Part shown: positions 1-8,176 of the stretch, one piece after another
Position numbering within the stretch: the first letter of the stretch is position 1
Layout of the letters: each line of letters starts with the position of its first letter
NCBI RefSeq assembly: GCF_000525975.1
Contig: NZ_AODK01000006.1
Span: 124,001-188,000 of the forward strand
Length of the DNA: 64,000 bases
Direction of reading: 5' to 3'
Origin: Listeria rocourtiae FSL F6-920
GTDB taxonomy: Bacteria > Bacillota > Bacilli > Lactobacillales > Listeriaceae
Notes under the pieces: model-generated
The model's input: the letters and a program-made list of their open reading frames with translations, nothing else
Databases searched by the model: none
Told to the model about the DNA's origin: nothing
Program-made: the position numbers and the translations under genes

Positions 1-379
1 AGCGCTAGTGTCGTTCCATCCAAGAAACACAAGTTGTTTTATTTCTTCATCAGACAGGGTAGGGAGCTTCAGTTTTTTTCACTTTCGGAAACAGTTTTTT
101 AATTGTAGCATCAGTCACAAGAGGGAAGGGAATCAGGAATTCTTGTAATTTCGCACCAAAAGCTTCGAGTTCTTCCTCTGAATGAATATGGAATATTTTA
201 CCGATCAGTTGTCCCTGCTCCACCTCCAGTTCTTCAAAAATCGCCTGAGCCTTATCGATACACGAAAAACGTAGTGCATTCTTAACACCTTCATCGTTTG
301 TATTTTGTGCACCGTAGAAAGCATTTGTAGCTTGTTTTAAAATAAAATGATAATTTGCATTTGTTATAAAAGCGTTCAT
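1..379 (-). CDS. FusB/FusC-family EF-G-binding protein (partial, frameshifted)
   Basis: N-terminal part of a protein that resembles the FusB/FusC fusidic acid resistance family, which bind elongation factor G and free it from drug-stalled ribosomes. The helical N-domain is seen up to the family-like stretch FPLVTDATIKKLFPKVKK, after which the frame breaks at a run of seven T (73-79). With one base fewer the protein continues as KLKLPTLSDEEIKQLVFLGW, the expected link into the zinc-binding C-domain, which lies beyond the left edge. The start ATG (377-379) has an AAGGAG ribosome site inside the end of the upstream tetR gene, three bases after its stop, so the two form an operon. Family assignment is from remembered sequence resemblance; the diagnostic cysteines are not in the window. 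Confidence 0.7.
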
Positions 380-382
380 TCG

Positions 383-959
383 TTACATCTCCTTTTGGAC
401 TCCTTGGAAGAAAAATCGCTCGGTTAAAGTAACGATTTGATCTTCTAGGACGCCTTCTTTCAATAAATGAGCAATGATAGCAGGATCAAATAAATGAATA
501 AAATACGCAACTAAAAAAGGGGTAGGGTAAACAGCATGGAGTAATTCCTGCTCCTGTAAATGCGTAAATAGAACACCGAGCTCCTCCGTTATCTGCTCAA
601 AAAATTTTTACAAGTTCTGTTGTTTCGGTCATATTAGGTTTATTCTGTAAAACAAAGGTGAAATAGGGATTTTGAATAATCTTGCGAATCAATGTTTTCA
701 ATTTCATCATGCTATCATCCACATTAATCATCGTTTCCCGCATCATCTGCAAAAAATATTGTGCATTCCTTTCCATGATCCGCGCGATAATCGCATCTTT
801 ATTCGTAAAATGATTATAAAGTGTTCCCTTCGAAATACCCACAGCAAGCGCGAGTTCATCCATATTTAGTTGACTATCCACATTTTGAACCAACATGCTT
901 TCAGCCTGCGCCAGAACAAGTTGTTCTCGGTCGTACTTTTGTTTTTCCTTCCAATTCAT
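383..959 (-). CDS. TetR/AcrR-family transcriptional regulator (frameshifted)
   Basis: A TetR-type repressor of about 191 aa after frame repair. The N-terminal helix-turn-helix is clear (MDELALAVGISKGTLYNHF, about residues 33-51). The open frame stops early at FVKIF-type sequence near position 597, at six A (599-604 on the plus strand) next to five T. Removing one base restores a C-terminal ligand domain (FEQITEELGVLFTHLQEQE and onward) that ends in GVQKEM and stop at 383-385. It is followed after three bases by the EF-G-binding protein, so it probably controls that gene and itself. An inverted repeat at 993-1006, between this gene and azlC, is the obvious operator. The inducing ligand cannot be told from the sequence. 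Confidence 0.8.
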
Positions 960-992
960 TTAGAGGCCACCTTTAAACACTGAGTCATAATT

Positions 993-1006
993 TGACTTCA
1001 AAGTCA
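993..1006. promoter_or_regulatory. inverted repeat, candidate TetR operator
   Basis: TGACTT-CA-AAGTCA is a perfect 6-bp inverted repeat with a 2-bp centre. It lies 34 bp upstream of the tetR start and directly before the azlC promoter, the usual place for a TetR-family site. Binding by the neighbouring regulator is inferred. Confidence 0.45.
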
Positions 1007-1010
1007 TTTT

Positions 1011-1039
1011 TTGAAAGTATAAAACGAGATTACTAAAAT
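1011..1039 (+). promoter_or_regulatory. sigma-A type promoter of azlCD
   Basis: TTGAAA at 1011-1016, 17-bp spacer and TAAAAT at 1034-1039. The downstream azlC start at 1111 has a strong GGGGGG ribosome site. Confidence 0.55.
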
Positions 1040-1110
1040 GTCAAGAGTATCTAGCCATAGGTACTAAATTTTGATAGGATGATAATTGAAGAAGAAAAGG
1101 GGGGAAACAC

Positions 1111-1816
1111 ATGTCAGAACAAGTGAGGAATATTACCTTTAGACAAGGCGTAAAAGATTGTATTCCAACATTACTAGGATACATAAGCATTGGTATTGCA
1201 GCGGGTGTTGCTGGTGTGGCAGCCGATTTAAGTGTGCTAGAGGTTACACTGCTAGCCATCTTTATATATGCAGGAGCAGCACAGTTCATTATCTGTGCGA
1301 TGCTTTTAACGAACAGCACGACGCTAGCGATTATTGTTACCACTTTTATCGTTAACTTTCGCCATTTTTTATTAGGTGCGACGTTGGCACCACATTTTCA
1401 GAAAGATTCCATGCTCAAAAATATCGGAATTAGCCTCCTCATTACAGATGAATCTTTTGGCGTTGCTGCGATGAAACTTGCGAAAAAAGAGCCCATTTAT
1501 GCATCCTGGATGAATGGCTTAAACATAACAGCTTACCTAGTTTGGATTTCCTCCTGCGCATTAGGTGGTCTCATTGGTAAAATGATACCAAACCCAACTG
1601 TATTTGGTCTTGATTTTGCACTCACAGCGATGTTCGTCGCACTCTTTGTATTTCAATTGCAAAGCGTACCAAAATCAAAGCTACGTCATATTTTATTCTT
1701 AATTTTGTATATGATTATTTTTATGATAGGCTTATCTTTTTTTTGTTTCCACAAATGTTGCTGTTGTTTTATCAACGCTAATTGTTGCTACTATTGGGGT
1801 GGTGACTGACCGTTGA
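1111..1816 (+). CDS. azlC: AzlC-family branched-chain amino acid exporter, large subunit (frameshifted)
   Basis: Inner-membrane large subunit of the AzlCD-type exporter of branched-chain amino acids and analogues. The sequence has the family start (FRQGVKDCIPTLLGYISIGI), the FIYAGAAQF segment in the second membrane helix and the NFRHFLLGA motif, with about seven to eight hydrophobic segments. The frame breaks at eight T (1737-1744); with seven T it ends normally as FVSTNVAVVLSTLIVATIGV and stops TGA at 1814-1816, giving 234 aa. The stop overlaps the azlD start (TTGA), the translational coupling typical of this pair. The unrepaired reading gives an implausible cysteine-rich tail, supporting an indel. 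The divergent TetR gene may control it. Confidence 0.85.
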
Positions 1817-2136
1817 GCATTAGTTATGGATTTATTCTCATACTGATAGGTTGTTGCCTCGTAACAGCAATTCCTAGAATGCTACCATTCCTCGTTATGC
1901 GGAATATGCGGATTTCTGAGCCAGTTCTCAAATGGTTAAGCTACATCCCACTATGTATTTTCAGTGCACTAGTTATCGAAAGTTTCATATCAAATAGTGT
2001 CCAAGGATTTCAAGTTCACTGGCTAGAACTACTCGCGGTTATAGGTACTCTAATCATTTCACTTCTCACACGAAGTTTGCTTTGGACCGTGATTCTTGGT
2101 GTGGTGATGATGGCATTGCTTCGCCTCATTTTTTGA
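1813..2136 (+). CDS. azlD: AzlD-family branched-chain amino acid exporter, small subunit
   Basis: A 107-aa protein with four hydrophobic segments and the AzlD pattern CCLVTAIPRMLPFLVMR near the N terminus and YIPLCIFSALV in the middle. It is the small partner of AzlC in export of branched-chain amino acids. The TTG start at 1813 overlaps the repaired azlC stop by four bases, so the two are translated together. Length is normal for the family and the frame is intact. No transcription terminator is obvious directly after it; the next element is a promoter for the tRNA-like RNA beginning about 20 bases downstream. Confidence 0.85.
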   Translation: MSISYGFILILIGCCLVTAIPRMLPFLVMRNMRISEPVLKWLSYIPLCIFSALVIESFISNSVQGFQVHWLELLAVIGTLIISLLTRSLLWTVILGVVMMALLRLIF

Positions 2137-2154
2137 GAAATCATCATTTAAACC

Positions 2155-2183
2155 TTGCATTATTACCAAGTTTGTGCTATCAT
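2155..2183 (+). promoter_or_regulatory. promoter of the tRNA-like RNA
   Basis: TTGCAT at 2155-2160, 17-bp spacer and TATCAT at 2178-2183. Predicted start is near 2190, about 17 bases before the acceptor-like stem. Confidence 0.5.
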
Positions 2184-2206
2184 TAATATCGTTATTCAAA
2201 ACAACA

Positions 2207-2339
2207 TTATCGGTGGCGGAATAGGTAGACGCATTTAGTTGCAAAGAACTTCGAAGCAAAGCAACATTAATAAAGTACATTTAAACAAGATAAGCTTTAA
2301 ATAAGAGTTTGTGTGGTGCAAATCCACACCCGATGATTA
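2207..2339 (+). ncRNA. tRNA-like RNA resembling an aberrant class II (tRNA-Leu-like) tRNA
   Basis: The 5' part reads like a tRNA-Leu: TTATCGG (2207-2213), TG, then a D-arm GCG...CGC (2216-2232) whose loop GAATAGGTAGA has the conserved A and GG positions. The 3' part has a T-arm (stem 2311-2316/2324-2329, loop TGCAAAT) followed directly by CCGATGA (2330-2336), which pairs with TTATCGG over 7 bp (one G-U), extendable to 8. Between them, GTTGC/GCAAC (2238-2242/2261-2265) closes an 18-nt loop where an anticodon arm should be, and ATTTAAA/TTTAAAT (2279-2285/2296-2302) stands where a long variable arm should be. There is no normal 7-nt anticodon loop, no encoded CCA, the second T-loop base is G instead of T, and the T-stem is 6 bp. 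A promoter lies upstream and a strong terminator downstream. It is not a normal tRNA; a stable tRNA-mimic or decayed tRNA is inferred. Confidence 0.55.
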
Positions 2340-2342
2340 ATT

Positions 2343-2378
2343 AAAAAGATTAGCGAAGTCACTTCGCTAATCTTTTTT
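2343..2378. terminator. strong intrinsic terminator, probably bidirectional
   Basis: Perfect 12-bp stem AGATTAGCGAAG/CTTCGCTAATCT with a 3-nt loop, A-run before and six T after. It ends the tRNA-like transcript on the plus strand and contains the stop codon of the minus-strand DUF1361 gene. Confidence 0.9.
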
Positions 2379-3008
2379 GTCAGGGAATTTTAAAAATATA
2401 AGATAGACAAGTGTCTGAATTACCATGAAACAAGCAATAAAATATACCATCTGATATGAAAACACAGCTAGCATCTGCTGTATGGAATGAAGCGGATCGG
2501 TGAACAGATGAACAGAATGCAGTCGTGCAAAGCGTCCCAAGTAAATCGCGTACCCAGATAATACGGAAATACACACAAATGTAGCCCAATAAAACACATT
2601 ATTGGTCGTTTTAAAACGAATCAACCACTCGTCCAACATCCATTTTAACGAGACAAACCCCGTATACAAACCAAAACAAACGCCTACTGTCATCACGGTG
2701 AATCGCTCCCAAATATAGGGGTTATTAGAAAATACGCCAACCTCTGCTGCGTTAATGTGCAAATTCTCTAAGTGAAAAAAATCCGTTAACAAATACGGGG
2801 AATTTGGGAAGAATAGCAACCATACGAATGCAATTGGCCAAAAAACATACGGTTTCCTTTCTTTTTGATAAACCAAAGCTGCTAATTCAAAAGGGATGTA
2901 GGCTAATGAAATATTCAGTACTAAAAAATAATAGCCATCCAAAACAAAAAAAATATACATAACATACAAAACTAGAAAAAATCTACACCATTTCATCAAT
3001 GGAATCAC
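2367..3008 (-). CDS. DUF1361 integral membrane protein
   Basis: A 213-aa polytopic membrane protein with about six hydrophobic helices. The signatures of DUF1361 are visible: LLFFPNSPYLLTDFFHL (about residues 64-80) and SGYAIYLGRFARLHSVHLF (about 150-168). The function of this family is not known; members are widespread in Firmicutes. The frame is intact with an ATG start and the stop lies inside the shared terminator at 2343-2378. It stands alone, flanked by the tRNA-like RNA and an unknown gene on the same strand. No regulatory site is obvious upstream. Confidence 0.8.
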   Translation of the reverse strand: MIPLMKWCRFFLVLYVMYIFFVLDGYYFLVLNISLAYIPFELAALVYQKERKPYVFWPIAFVWLLFFPNSPYLLTDFFHLENLHINAAEVGVFSNNPYIWERFTVMTVGVCFGLYTGFVSLKWMLDEWLIRFKTTNNVFYWATFVCISVLSGYAIYLGRFARLHSVHLFTDPLHSIQQMLAVFSYQMVYFIACFMVIQTLVYLIFLKFPDKKD

Positions 3009-3137
3009 TCCTATCCTAGAATAAGCTTACCAATCGAAATAACTCCAAACCATCGATTCAGATGACAAAATAGGTTCTTGAAGTGACAAAATTGTAATAA
3101 AAAAGCAGTAGCAATAAAAAACCACCGCTCGTACTTA

Positions 3138-3602
3138 TTATGTTGTTAATGATACCAAAAGCATATCTTTATTTGAAATATCTAAGAAAGGCAATTTTAC
3201 ACGTATATCAAGACAATATGCATTATATAGGAGTGGTTTTAGATTGGTGTTTGTATTCTCAACCGTATTAATAAAGTGATTAATCTCTTGATACAATATT
3301 TCAGGCTGCTTCAATGACGCAATTTTGGCGTCAATCCGATTCTGACTGACATTCACATTTGAAACTTTAATAGCTTCATCAAACGTACTATTAATGGATT
3401 CGCGAGTCAGCTCAATTTGCGTATAACCATTATCTTCCCAGTCAATCTCAAGAATATGACAATCATCTAAAATTAGAAAATCACCGGTCCAAAGCTTTCC
3501 GTCCATCTCCACGACCATGCGTGTATTAGCAAAAAGCTCCTTGTTAGCATATTTCTTCAAAACATAATCAAACATTTGTAAATGCGCGATTTCTTTTGTC
3601 AT
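3138..3602 (-). CDS. hypothetical protein, 154 aa
   Basis: I do not recognise this protein. It is soluble-looking, acidic in the first half, with a beta-rich region around residues 30-70 (MVVEMDGKLWTGDFLILDD, then HILEIDWEDNGYTQIEL) and a helical middle. No signal peptide, membrane helix or known catalytic motif is seen. The ATG start at 3600-3602 has an AAGGAG ribosome site (GAAGGAGATG, 3-4 bases of good match) and the upstream DNA is AT-rich, so the gene looks expressed. It is followed by AT-rich DNA before the DUF1361 gene on the same strand. It could be a small accessory or immunity-type protein, but nothing in the sequence proves this. Confidence 0.6.
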   Translation of the reverse strand: MTKEIAHLQMFDYVLKKYANKELFANTRMVVEMDGKLWTGDFLILDDCHILEIDWEDNGYTQIELTRESINSTFDEAIKVSNVNVSQNRIDAKIASLKQPEILYQEINHFINTVENTNTNLKPLLYNAYCLDIRVKLPFLDISNKDMLLVSLTT

Positions 3603-3752
3603 GTCAACATCTCCTTCGTGTTTTTATTTTACCATATTGTGATTATGTGAGCAAGTTTAAGAGTGTTAAAAATTAAGCGAAATAGGTAGCATATTTAGGA
3701 ATTAGATAAAGTCTCATGTATAATGGAATTATGTGATAATAGGAGGGATACA

Positions 3753-4668
3753 ATGCATACAGAGGTAAAAATAGAAACACACGACCAATTAGCGCTGCAC
3801 GTACATATTTGGGAGCAAGTGACCGCACCAGCTGGTATTGTTCAAATTATTCATGGAATGGCAGAACATGGTGCGAGATACAGCCAATTTGCGACGTATT
3901 TAAATAAGCAAGGGTTCATAGTGGTAGCAGATGATCATCGCGGCTTCGGTAAGAGTGCAGAAGATTCCTCTAAGCTTGGTCATTTGCCTTTTCCAGATGG
4001 CTTCGAAGCGATGGTGTCGGACGAAGAGACAGTCGCAACATTCATCAAAGCACGATACCCCAATTTGCCGCATCTCCTTTTTGGCCATAGTATGGGAAGC
4101 TTTGTCACGCGTGTTCTTATCACACAGTACAAAGTAGATGCAGCGGTTTTAGCAGGTAGCGGCTTGCAACCAGATCCCCTGTTGAAATCCGGACTGTTTT
4201 ACGCTAAGCTTCGCGCAAAAAAAAAATGAAACTAAACGTAGCAAAATTCTGCATAAATTATCGTTTTATGGTTTTAATCGGGAGTTCATTGCAGAAAAAC
4301 ATCCATTTAGCTGGCTTTCCAGAGATAAAGCAGTGCACGAAGCATATATGGAAGACCCGTTCGGTGGGCAAGTCGTTGGCTCTCTCGGGTTTTATCATAG
4401 TTTACTTTTAGGCATAGAACAATCACAAAATCCAGTCACTATCTCGAAAACGCCAAAAAATCTACCACTACTACTTATTTCAGGAAGTAAAGATCCGGTA
4501 GGTCACCTTGGAAAAGATGTACCTAAACTAGCAGTGAAATTTGAAAAAGCTGATGTGGAAGATGTAACGTTAAAAATTTATGAGGATGCGCGGCATGAAT
4601 TAACGAATGAGATTAATAAAGAGCAAGTTTTTGAAGATGTTGCTTTTTGGTATAGAAAATATGTTTAG
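3753..4668 (+). CDS. alpha/beta hydrolase, lysophospholipase/monoglyceride lipase type (frameshifted)
   Basis: Serine hydrolase of about 304 aa after repair, of the Hydrolase_4 type (Listeria/Bacillus lysophospholipase-like esterases). Visible are the oxyanion region IIHGMAEHGARY (about residues 31-42), DDHRGFGKS, the nucleophile elbow FGHSMGS (serine near residue 113), an acidic position in LLISGSKDPVG and the catalytic histidine in DARHELTNE near the C terminus. The frame breaks at ten A (4217-4226); with nine the lid region continues as KKNETKRSKILHKLSFYG. The start ATG at 3753 has an AGGAGGG ribosome site; the longer upstream reading is not used. The substrate is likely a monoacyl lipid. 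A terminator shared with proA follows. Confidence 0.85.
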
Positions 4669-4675
4669 ATAATAG

Positions 4676-4719
4676 AAAACAGCAAATCAACTGGTATCGC
4701 GTGTTGATTCGCTGTTTTT
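4676..4719. terminator. bidirectional terminator between hydrolase and proA
   Basis: AAACAGC-a-AATCAAC pairs with GTTGATT-c-GCTGTTT; T-runs on both outer sides. It serves the converging plus-strand hydrolase and minus-strand proBA operon. Confidence 0.8.
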
Positions 4720-4720
4720 C

Positions 4721-5968
4721 CTATTCCCGGATTTGGCCTTCTCCGTAAATAATATATTTTGTAGATGTCAACTCGTTTAATCCCATCGGACCGCGAGCAT
4801 GTAATTTTTGGGTGCTAATACCTATTTCTGCACCGAAGCCGAATTCAAAGCCATCGGTGAAGCGAGTGGAGGCGTTGACATATACAGCAGCAGCATCGAC
4901 CTGCTGTAAGAATTTTTGACTCGTGAAATAGTTATCCGTAACAATAGCTTCGGAATGCTTGGTGCCGTATTTGTTAATGTGAGCAATCGCAGCATCTGTG
5001 CCAGAAACGACCTTAATCGCTAAAATATAATCGGCATATTCTGTTTCCCAATCTAGTTCAGTCGCTAGAATTACATCAGAAACGATGGAAGCAACAAGCT
5101 CATCGCCACGAATTTCGACATTCTCTGCACGCAGTTGGGCAATAATTGATGGTAAAAATTCGTGAGCTACAGCTTCGTGGATGAGTAGCGTTTCAGCAGC
5201 GTTGCAAACAGATGGACGACTTGCTTTTGCGTTTACGATGATCTTTGTAGCCATGTCCTGTCGCGCTTCACTATCAATGTATACATGACAATTACCTGTT
5301 CCCGTTTCGATTACAGGGACGGTGGCTTTTTCCAGGACAGTTTGGATTAAACGGGCGCTCCCACGCGGAATGAGCACATCGAGATAAGCATTTAGTTTCA
5401 TCAACTGTTGTGCTGTCTCTCGTGACGTATCTTCTACAATCTGTACAGCATCTGCAGGGAAGCCAGAACTTGCTAAGGAATCGCGAATCACGCGCACAAG
5501 GGCAAGGTTTGAATGAAAGGCCTCACTTCCCCCGCGGAGAATCGTCGCATTACCTGTTTTAAAGCAAAGAACAGCAGCATCCACTGTGACGTTTGGACGA
5601 GATTCATAAATAATACCGATGACCCCCAGTGGGACACGTTGCTTTCCGATTGTCAACTCAGCTTCGTTCTTCCACATATGTGTCACTTCACCAATCGGGT
5701 CAGCAAGAGTCGCTACTTGTTTCACGCCTTCTGCAATATCTACAATTCGTTCAGGTGTCAAGCGCAATCGATCGAGCATTGCATCACGAATACCGTTCTC
5801 AGCAGCAGTAGCTAAATCTTTCTCATTGGCTTCTAAAATCATCGTTGTGTTAGCGATTAGAGAAACAGATAGCGCCTGAAGAGCCTCGTTTTTTACTTTC
5901 GCTTTTGCTTGTGACAAGACCAATGCTGCTGCTTTTGCTTGTTGCCCTTTTAAAGTTAGTTCACTCAT
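4721..5968 (-). CDS. proA: gamma-glutamyl phosphate reductase ProA
   Basis: Second enzyme of proline synthesis from glutamate: NADPH-dependent reduction of gamma-glutamyl phosphate to glutamate semialdehyde in the cytosol. The 415-aa protein is of normal length and has the aldehyde dehydrogenase-like fold motifs: [20 protein letters not shown] (about residues 113-132), the catalytic cysteine in [13 protein letters not shown] (about residue 255) and the C-terminal [20 protein letters not shown] block. Its ATG overlaps the proB stop by four bases (ATGA), so ProB and ProA are made in coupled fashion and probably form the channelling complex known for this pair. The frame is intact. Confidence 0.97.
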   Translation of the reverse strand: MSELTLKGQQAKAAALVLSQAKAKVKNEALQALSVSLIANTTMILEANEKDLATAAENGIRDAMLDRLRLTPERIVDIAEGVKQVATLADPIGEVTHMWKNEAELTIGKQRVPLGVIGIIYESRPNVTVDAAVLCFKTGNATILRGGSEAFHSNLALVRVIRDSLASSGFPADAVQIVEDTSRETAQQLMKLNAYLDVLIPRGSARLIQTVLEKATVPVIETGTGNCHVYIDSEARQDMATKIIVNAKASRPSVCNAAETLLIHEAVAHEFLPSIIAQLRAENVEIRGDELVASIVSDVILATELDWETEYADYILAIKVVSGTDAAIAHINKYGTKHSEAIVTDNYFTSQKFLQQVDAAAVYVNASTRFTDGFEFGFGAEIGISTQKLHARGPMGLNELTSTKYIIYGEGQIRE

Positions 5969-6792
5969 CGTGTATTTTCCTCCTTCACGAGATTTTTCGT
6001 GGCAAACAATGTTCCAATCAAGTCGCCATTCATAATATCAAAAATAGTGCTAGGATTATTCCCGTTTGTTAGTACCATTTTCCCGCCATTTTTCAAAATT
6101 CTTTCGGCGGCATTGAGCTTAGTTAACATGCCACCAGTTCCAAACTCAGAGCCTTTTCCACCAGCTAAAGCCAACAATTCCGGTGTGATTTGATTCACTT
6201 CTGTGAACATTGTAGAATCTGGGTTTTCATTAGGATTACTATCATAAAAACCATCGATGTCAGACAACATAATCAACAAATCAGCTTGGATAACTTCAGC
6301 AACAATTGCAGACAAACGATCATTGTCGCCAAATTTTGTGAGATGTTCGATTTCTTCAATTGCAACCGTATCATTCTCATTGACAATCGGGACAATCTCA
6401 TTTTCTAACAGCTTGTTGAACGTATTAATAACATTTTTGCGACTGACAGGATAATCAATGACATCGCGGGTCAGCAAAACTTGACCAACTGTATGGCCGT
6501 ACTCTCCAAAAAATTTACTATAAATATGCATCAATTCGCTTTGACCAACCGCTGCAATCGCTTGTTGTTCAGGAATCGTAGTAGGGCGGGTTGCCAGTTG
6601 TAGTTTGTGACAGCCAACACCGATGGCGCCAGAAGAAACGAGCACAACTTCTTTCCCTTCATTACACAGGTCGCTGAGAACCATAGCTAATTTTTCAATA
6701 GTTCGTAAATTTACATTTCCATTCGGGTACATGAGCGTACTAGTTCCGACTTTTATCACAATGCGTTGGCAGTTCTTTAAAGTTGTACGCAT
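5965..6792 (-). CDS. proB: glutamate 5-kinase ProB (short form, no PUA domain)
   Basis: First enzyme of proline synthesis, phosphorylating glutamate to gamma-glutamyl phosphate. The amino acid kinase fold is seen in full: [10 protein letters not shown] at the N terminus, VSSGAIGVG, the NENDTVA substrate site and the [14 protein letters not shown] and GTGGMLTK loops. At 275 aa it lacks the C-terminal PUA domain of the E. coli enzyme (367 aa), as in Listeria ProB, where a few-residue tail ends the kinase domain. An AAAAAGGAG ribosome site precedes the ATG at 6790-6792. It is first in the proBA operon; feedback inhibition by proline is expected from the family but not visible. Confidence 0.97.
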   Translation of the reverse strand: MRTTLKNCQRIVIKVGTSTLMYPNGNVNLRTIEKLAMVLSDLCNEGKEVVLVSSGAIGVGCHKLQLATRPTTIPEQQAIAAVGQSELMHIYSKFFGEYGHTVGQVLLTRDVIDYPVSRKNVINTFNKLLENEIVPIVNENDTVAIEEIEHLTKFGDNDRLSAIVAEVIQADLLIMLSDIDGFYDSNPNENPDSTMFTEVNQITPELLALAGGKGSEFGTGGMLTKLNAAERILKNGGKMVLTNGNNPSTIFDIMNGDLIGTLFATKNLVKEENTR

Positions 6793-6831
6793 ATAATAAT
6801 CTCCTTTTTAAGTCAAATTATATTCCATTCA

Positions 6832-6854
6832 TTGTACACTATTTTAGCGTACAA
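6832..6854. repeat. imperfect palindrome upstream of proB
   Basis: TTGTAC at 6832-6837 and GTACAA at 6849-6854 flank CTATTTTAG-like sequence. It lies 40 bp before the proB start and could be an operator or part of the upstream prsW terminator region. Its role is not known. Confidence 0.3.
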
Positions 6855-6890
6855 AAAAACCCATTCTATCAAAAAAGATAGAACAGGTCG
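6848..6890 (-). terminator. intrinsic terminator of the prsW gene
   Basis: On the minus strand a stem TTCTATC/GATAGAA (extended by two G-U and three standard pairs) with a T6 loop is followed by seven T. It lies just after the PrsW stop. Confidence 0.7.
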
Positions 6891-6895
6891 CGAAT

Positions 6896-8083
6896 TTATG
6901 CTTTTGTAAGTTTTTTTTCTGAAATTTGACGTAAACCTTTGTTGATAAGTGAGAAGATAACAACCCAAGCCACCACGATAAGTAAAATTTGCTTGAAAGC
7001 GATTTGTGGCAGCGGGTTCCAAGGGCAATCCCAAATGAAATGTAGACCAATTGGAATGATGAATAGGCTAAGAAATGAACCGGTGAATATATGGCGCATT
7101 TGAAGTTTTGGATTGGCTCCTTTTGCAATCATTAATGCTGCTCCAGAAATAGCGGCCCAAACGACATGACCACCAACTGACTGCCATCCACGAGAGAAGA
7201 TAATATTTAACATTGTATCACCTGCAAATTGGAGGTTTTTGAAAACGGCTGCGGCTTCAATACTGTAGTTAAACGCATAGCCAAGCGATTCAAAAGCGGC
7301 AAAGCCAGCTCCTACAGCTGCCCCGATTAGCAAGCCATTTAAAATGTATTTCGGTTTTAATGCTACGATGAAGAGGGCGACAATGAGCATTTTTCCAGTT
7401 TCTTCAATGATTCCAACTAAGAAGGCGTTAAAATAGTTAAGTTTGCCAACTGGAATCAAATCATACAAGATAAGCGTAGCAACAAGCGCTGCAACCCCAC
7501 CAATAAAGAACATTTTCAGTACATCAAAAAAACTAATATTCCGCGGAGCATTGATTTCGAAAAATAGAACGAGCACTGAAAAGGGCATTGTGAACGATCC
7601 GATTACCATTAGACCAGGAATCGTATTCGAGTTTGAAAAGATGTAAGTACAAGCAAATAAAAGTAAATAAGTAATAGCTAGTGCGAAAAACACACGAGAA
7701 AATAGAAATGGTCTCGTCCATGAAGATGCTATATCTGCTTCGTTCGGTGTCGTATAAGTGGTTCCTGCAATAAAGACTTTCTCACTGTCCGATTTTGGAT
7801 GCTTTTTAAAAACATCAGCAAAAATGTCACCTAAACCTAAATGCTGTGCGCCTGTTTTTTTGTACGAATGGTGGTTTTGATTTGTCGCTTGTTTAGGTTC
7901 TTTTGTTGCATCGTGAATAGTTCGAAAGACAGGTGTATCTTTTAATAACAACCATGCTCCGTCTTTTTCTTGACGCATCTTTGTCTCGGCAGTTATTTCC
8001 TTTCTTTTGTAAAGTGTTCTAAGTTCATAATCTGTTAATGGACCAATTGTCTTGTCATTTTTTTTGAAATACCAATGAGACAA
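6896..8083 (-). CDS. PrsW-family intramembrane metalloprotease with N-terminal GYF_2 domain
   Basis: A 395-aa membrane protein. Residues 1-55 form a GYF_2 (DUF4339) domain (WYFKKNDKTIGPLTDYELRTL), a cytosolic peptide-binding module. About eight membrane helices follow from residue 130. The PrsW protease signatures are present: EETGKM (the EExxK-type motif, near residue 231), AFESLGYAF (FE motif, near 266) and late histidine motifs GGHVVWAA and LHFIWDC. PrsW in B. subtilis performs site-1 cleavage of anti-sigma factor RsiW; relatives are typically uncharacterised. Here no anti-sigma or sigma gene is adjacent, so the substrate is unknown. Frame is intact and an own terminator follows. Confidence 0.8.
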   Translation of the reverse strand: MSHWYFKKNDKTIGPLTDYELRTLYKRKEITAETKMRQEKDGAWLLLKDTPVFRTIHDATKEPKQATNQNHHSYKKTGAQHLGLGDIFADVFKKHPKSDSEKVFIAGTTYTTPNEADIASSWTRPFLFSRVFFALAITYLLLFACTYIFSNSNTIPGLMVIGSFTMPFSVLVLFFEINAPRNISFFDVLKMFFIGGVAALVATLILYDLIPVGKLNYFNAFLVGIIEETGKMLIVALFIVALKPKYILNGLLIGAAVGAGFAAFESLGYAFNYSIEAAAVFKNLQFAGDTMLNIIFSRGWQSVGGHVVWAAISGAALMIAKGANPKLQMRHIFTGSFLSLFIIPIGLHFIWDCPWNPLPQIAFKQILLIVVAWVVIFSLINKGLRQISEKKLTKA

Positions 8084-8176
8084 ATGGATCGCCTCCCTTT
8101 ATTTATATTATAGTCTCCTACCTTCATTCCACAAAATGAATAGATTGAAACTTAATATATATAGAAAAAACGAAGA

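Noticed and set aside
1041-1343. 100-aa minus-strand frame inside azlC
   Set aside because: Antisense shadow of a recognised gene, no ribosome site and no family resemblance.
2207-2339. A functional tRNA-Leu gene
   Set aside because: There is no 7-nt anticodon loop, the central stem closes 18 nt, no CCA is encoded and the T-loop lacks TTC; it cannot act as a normal leucine tRNA.
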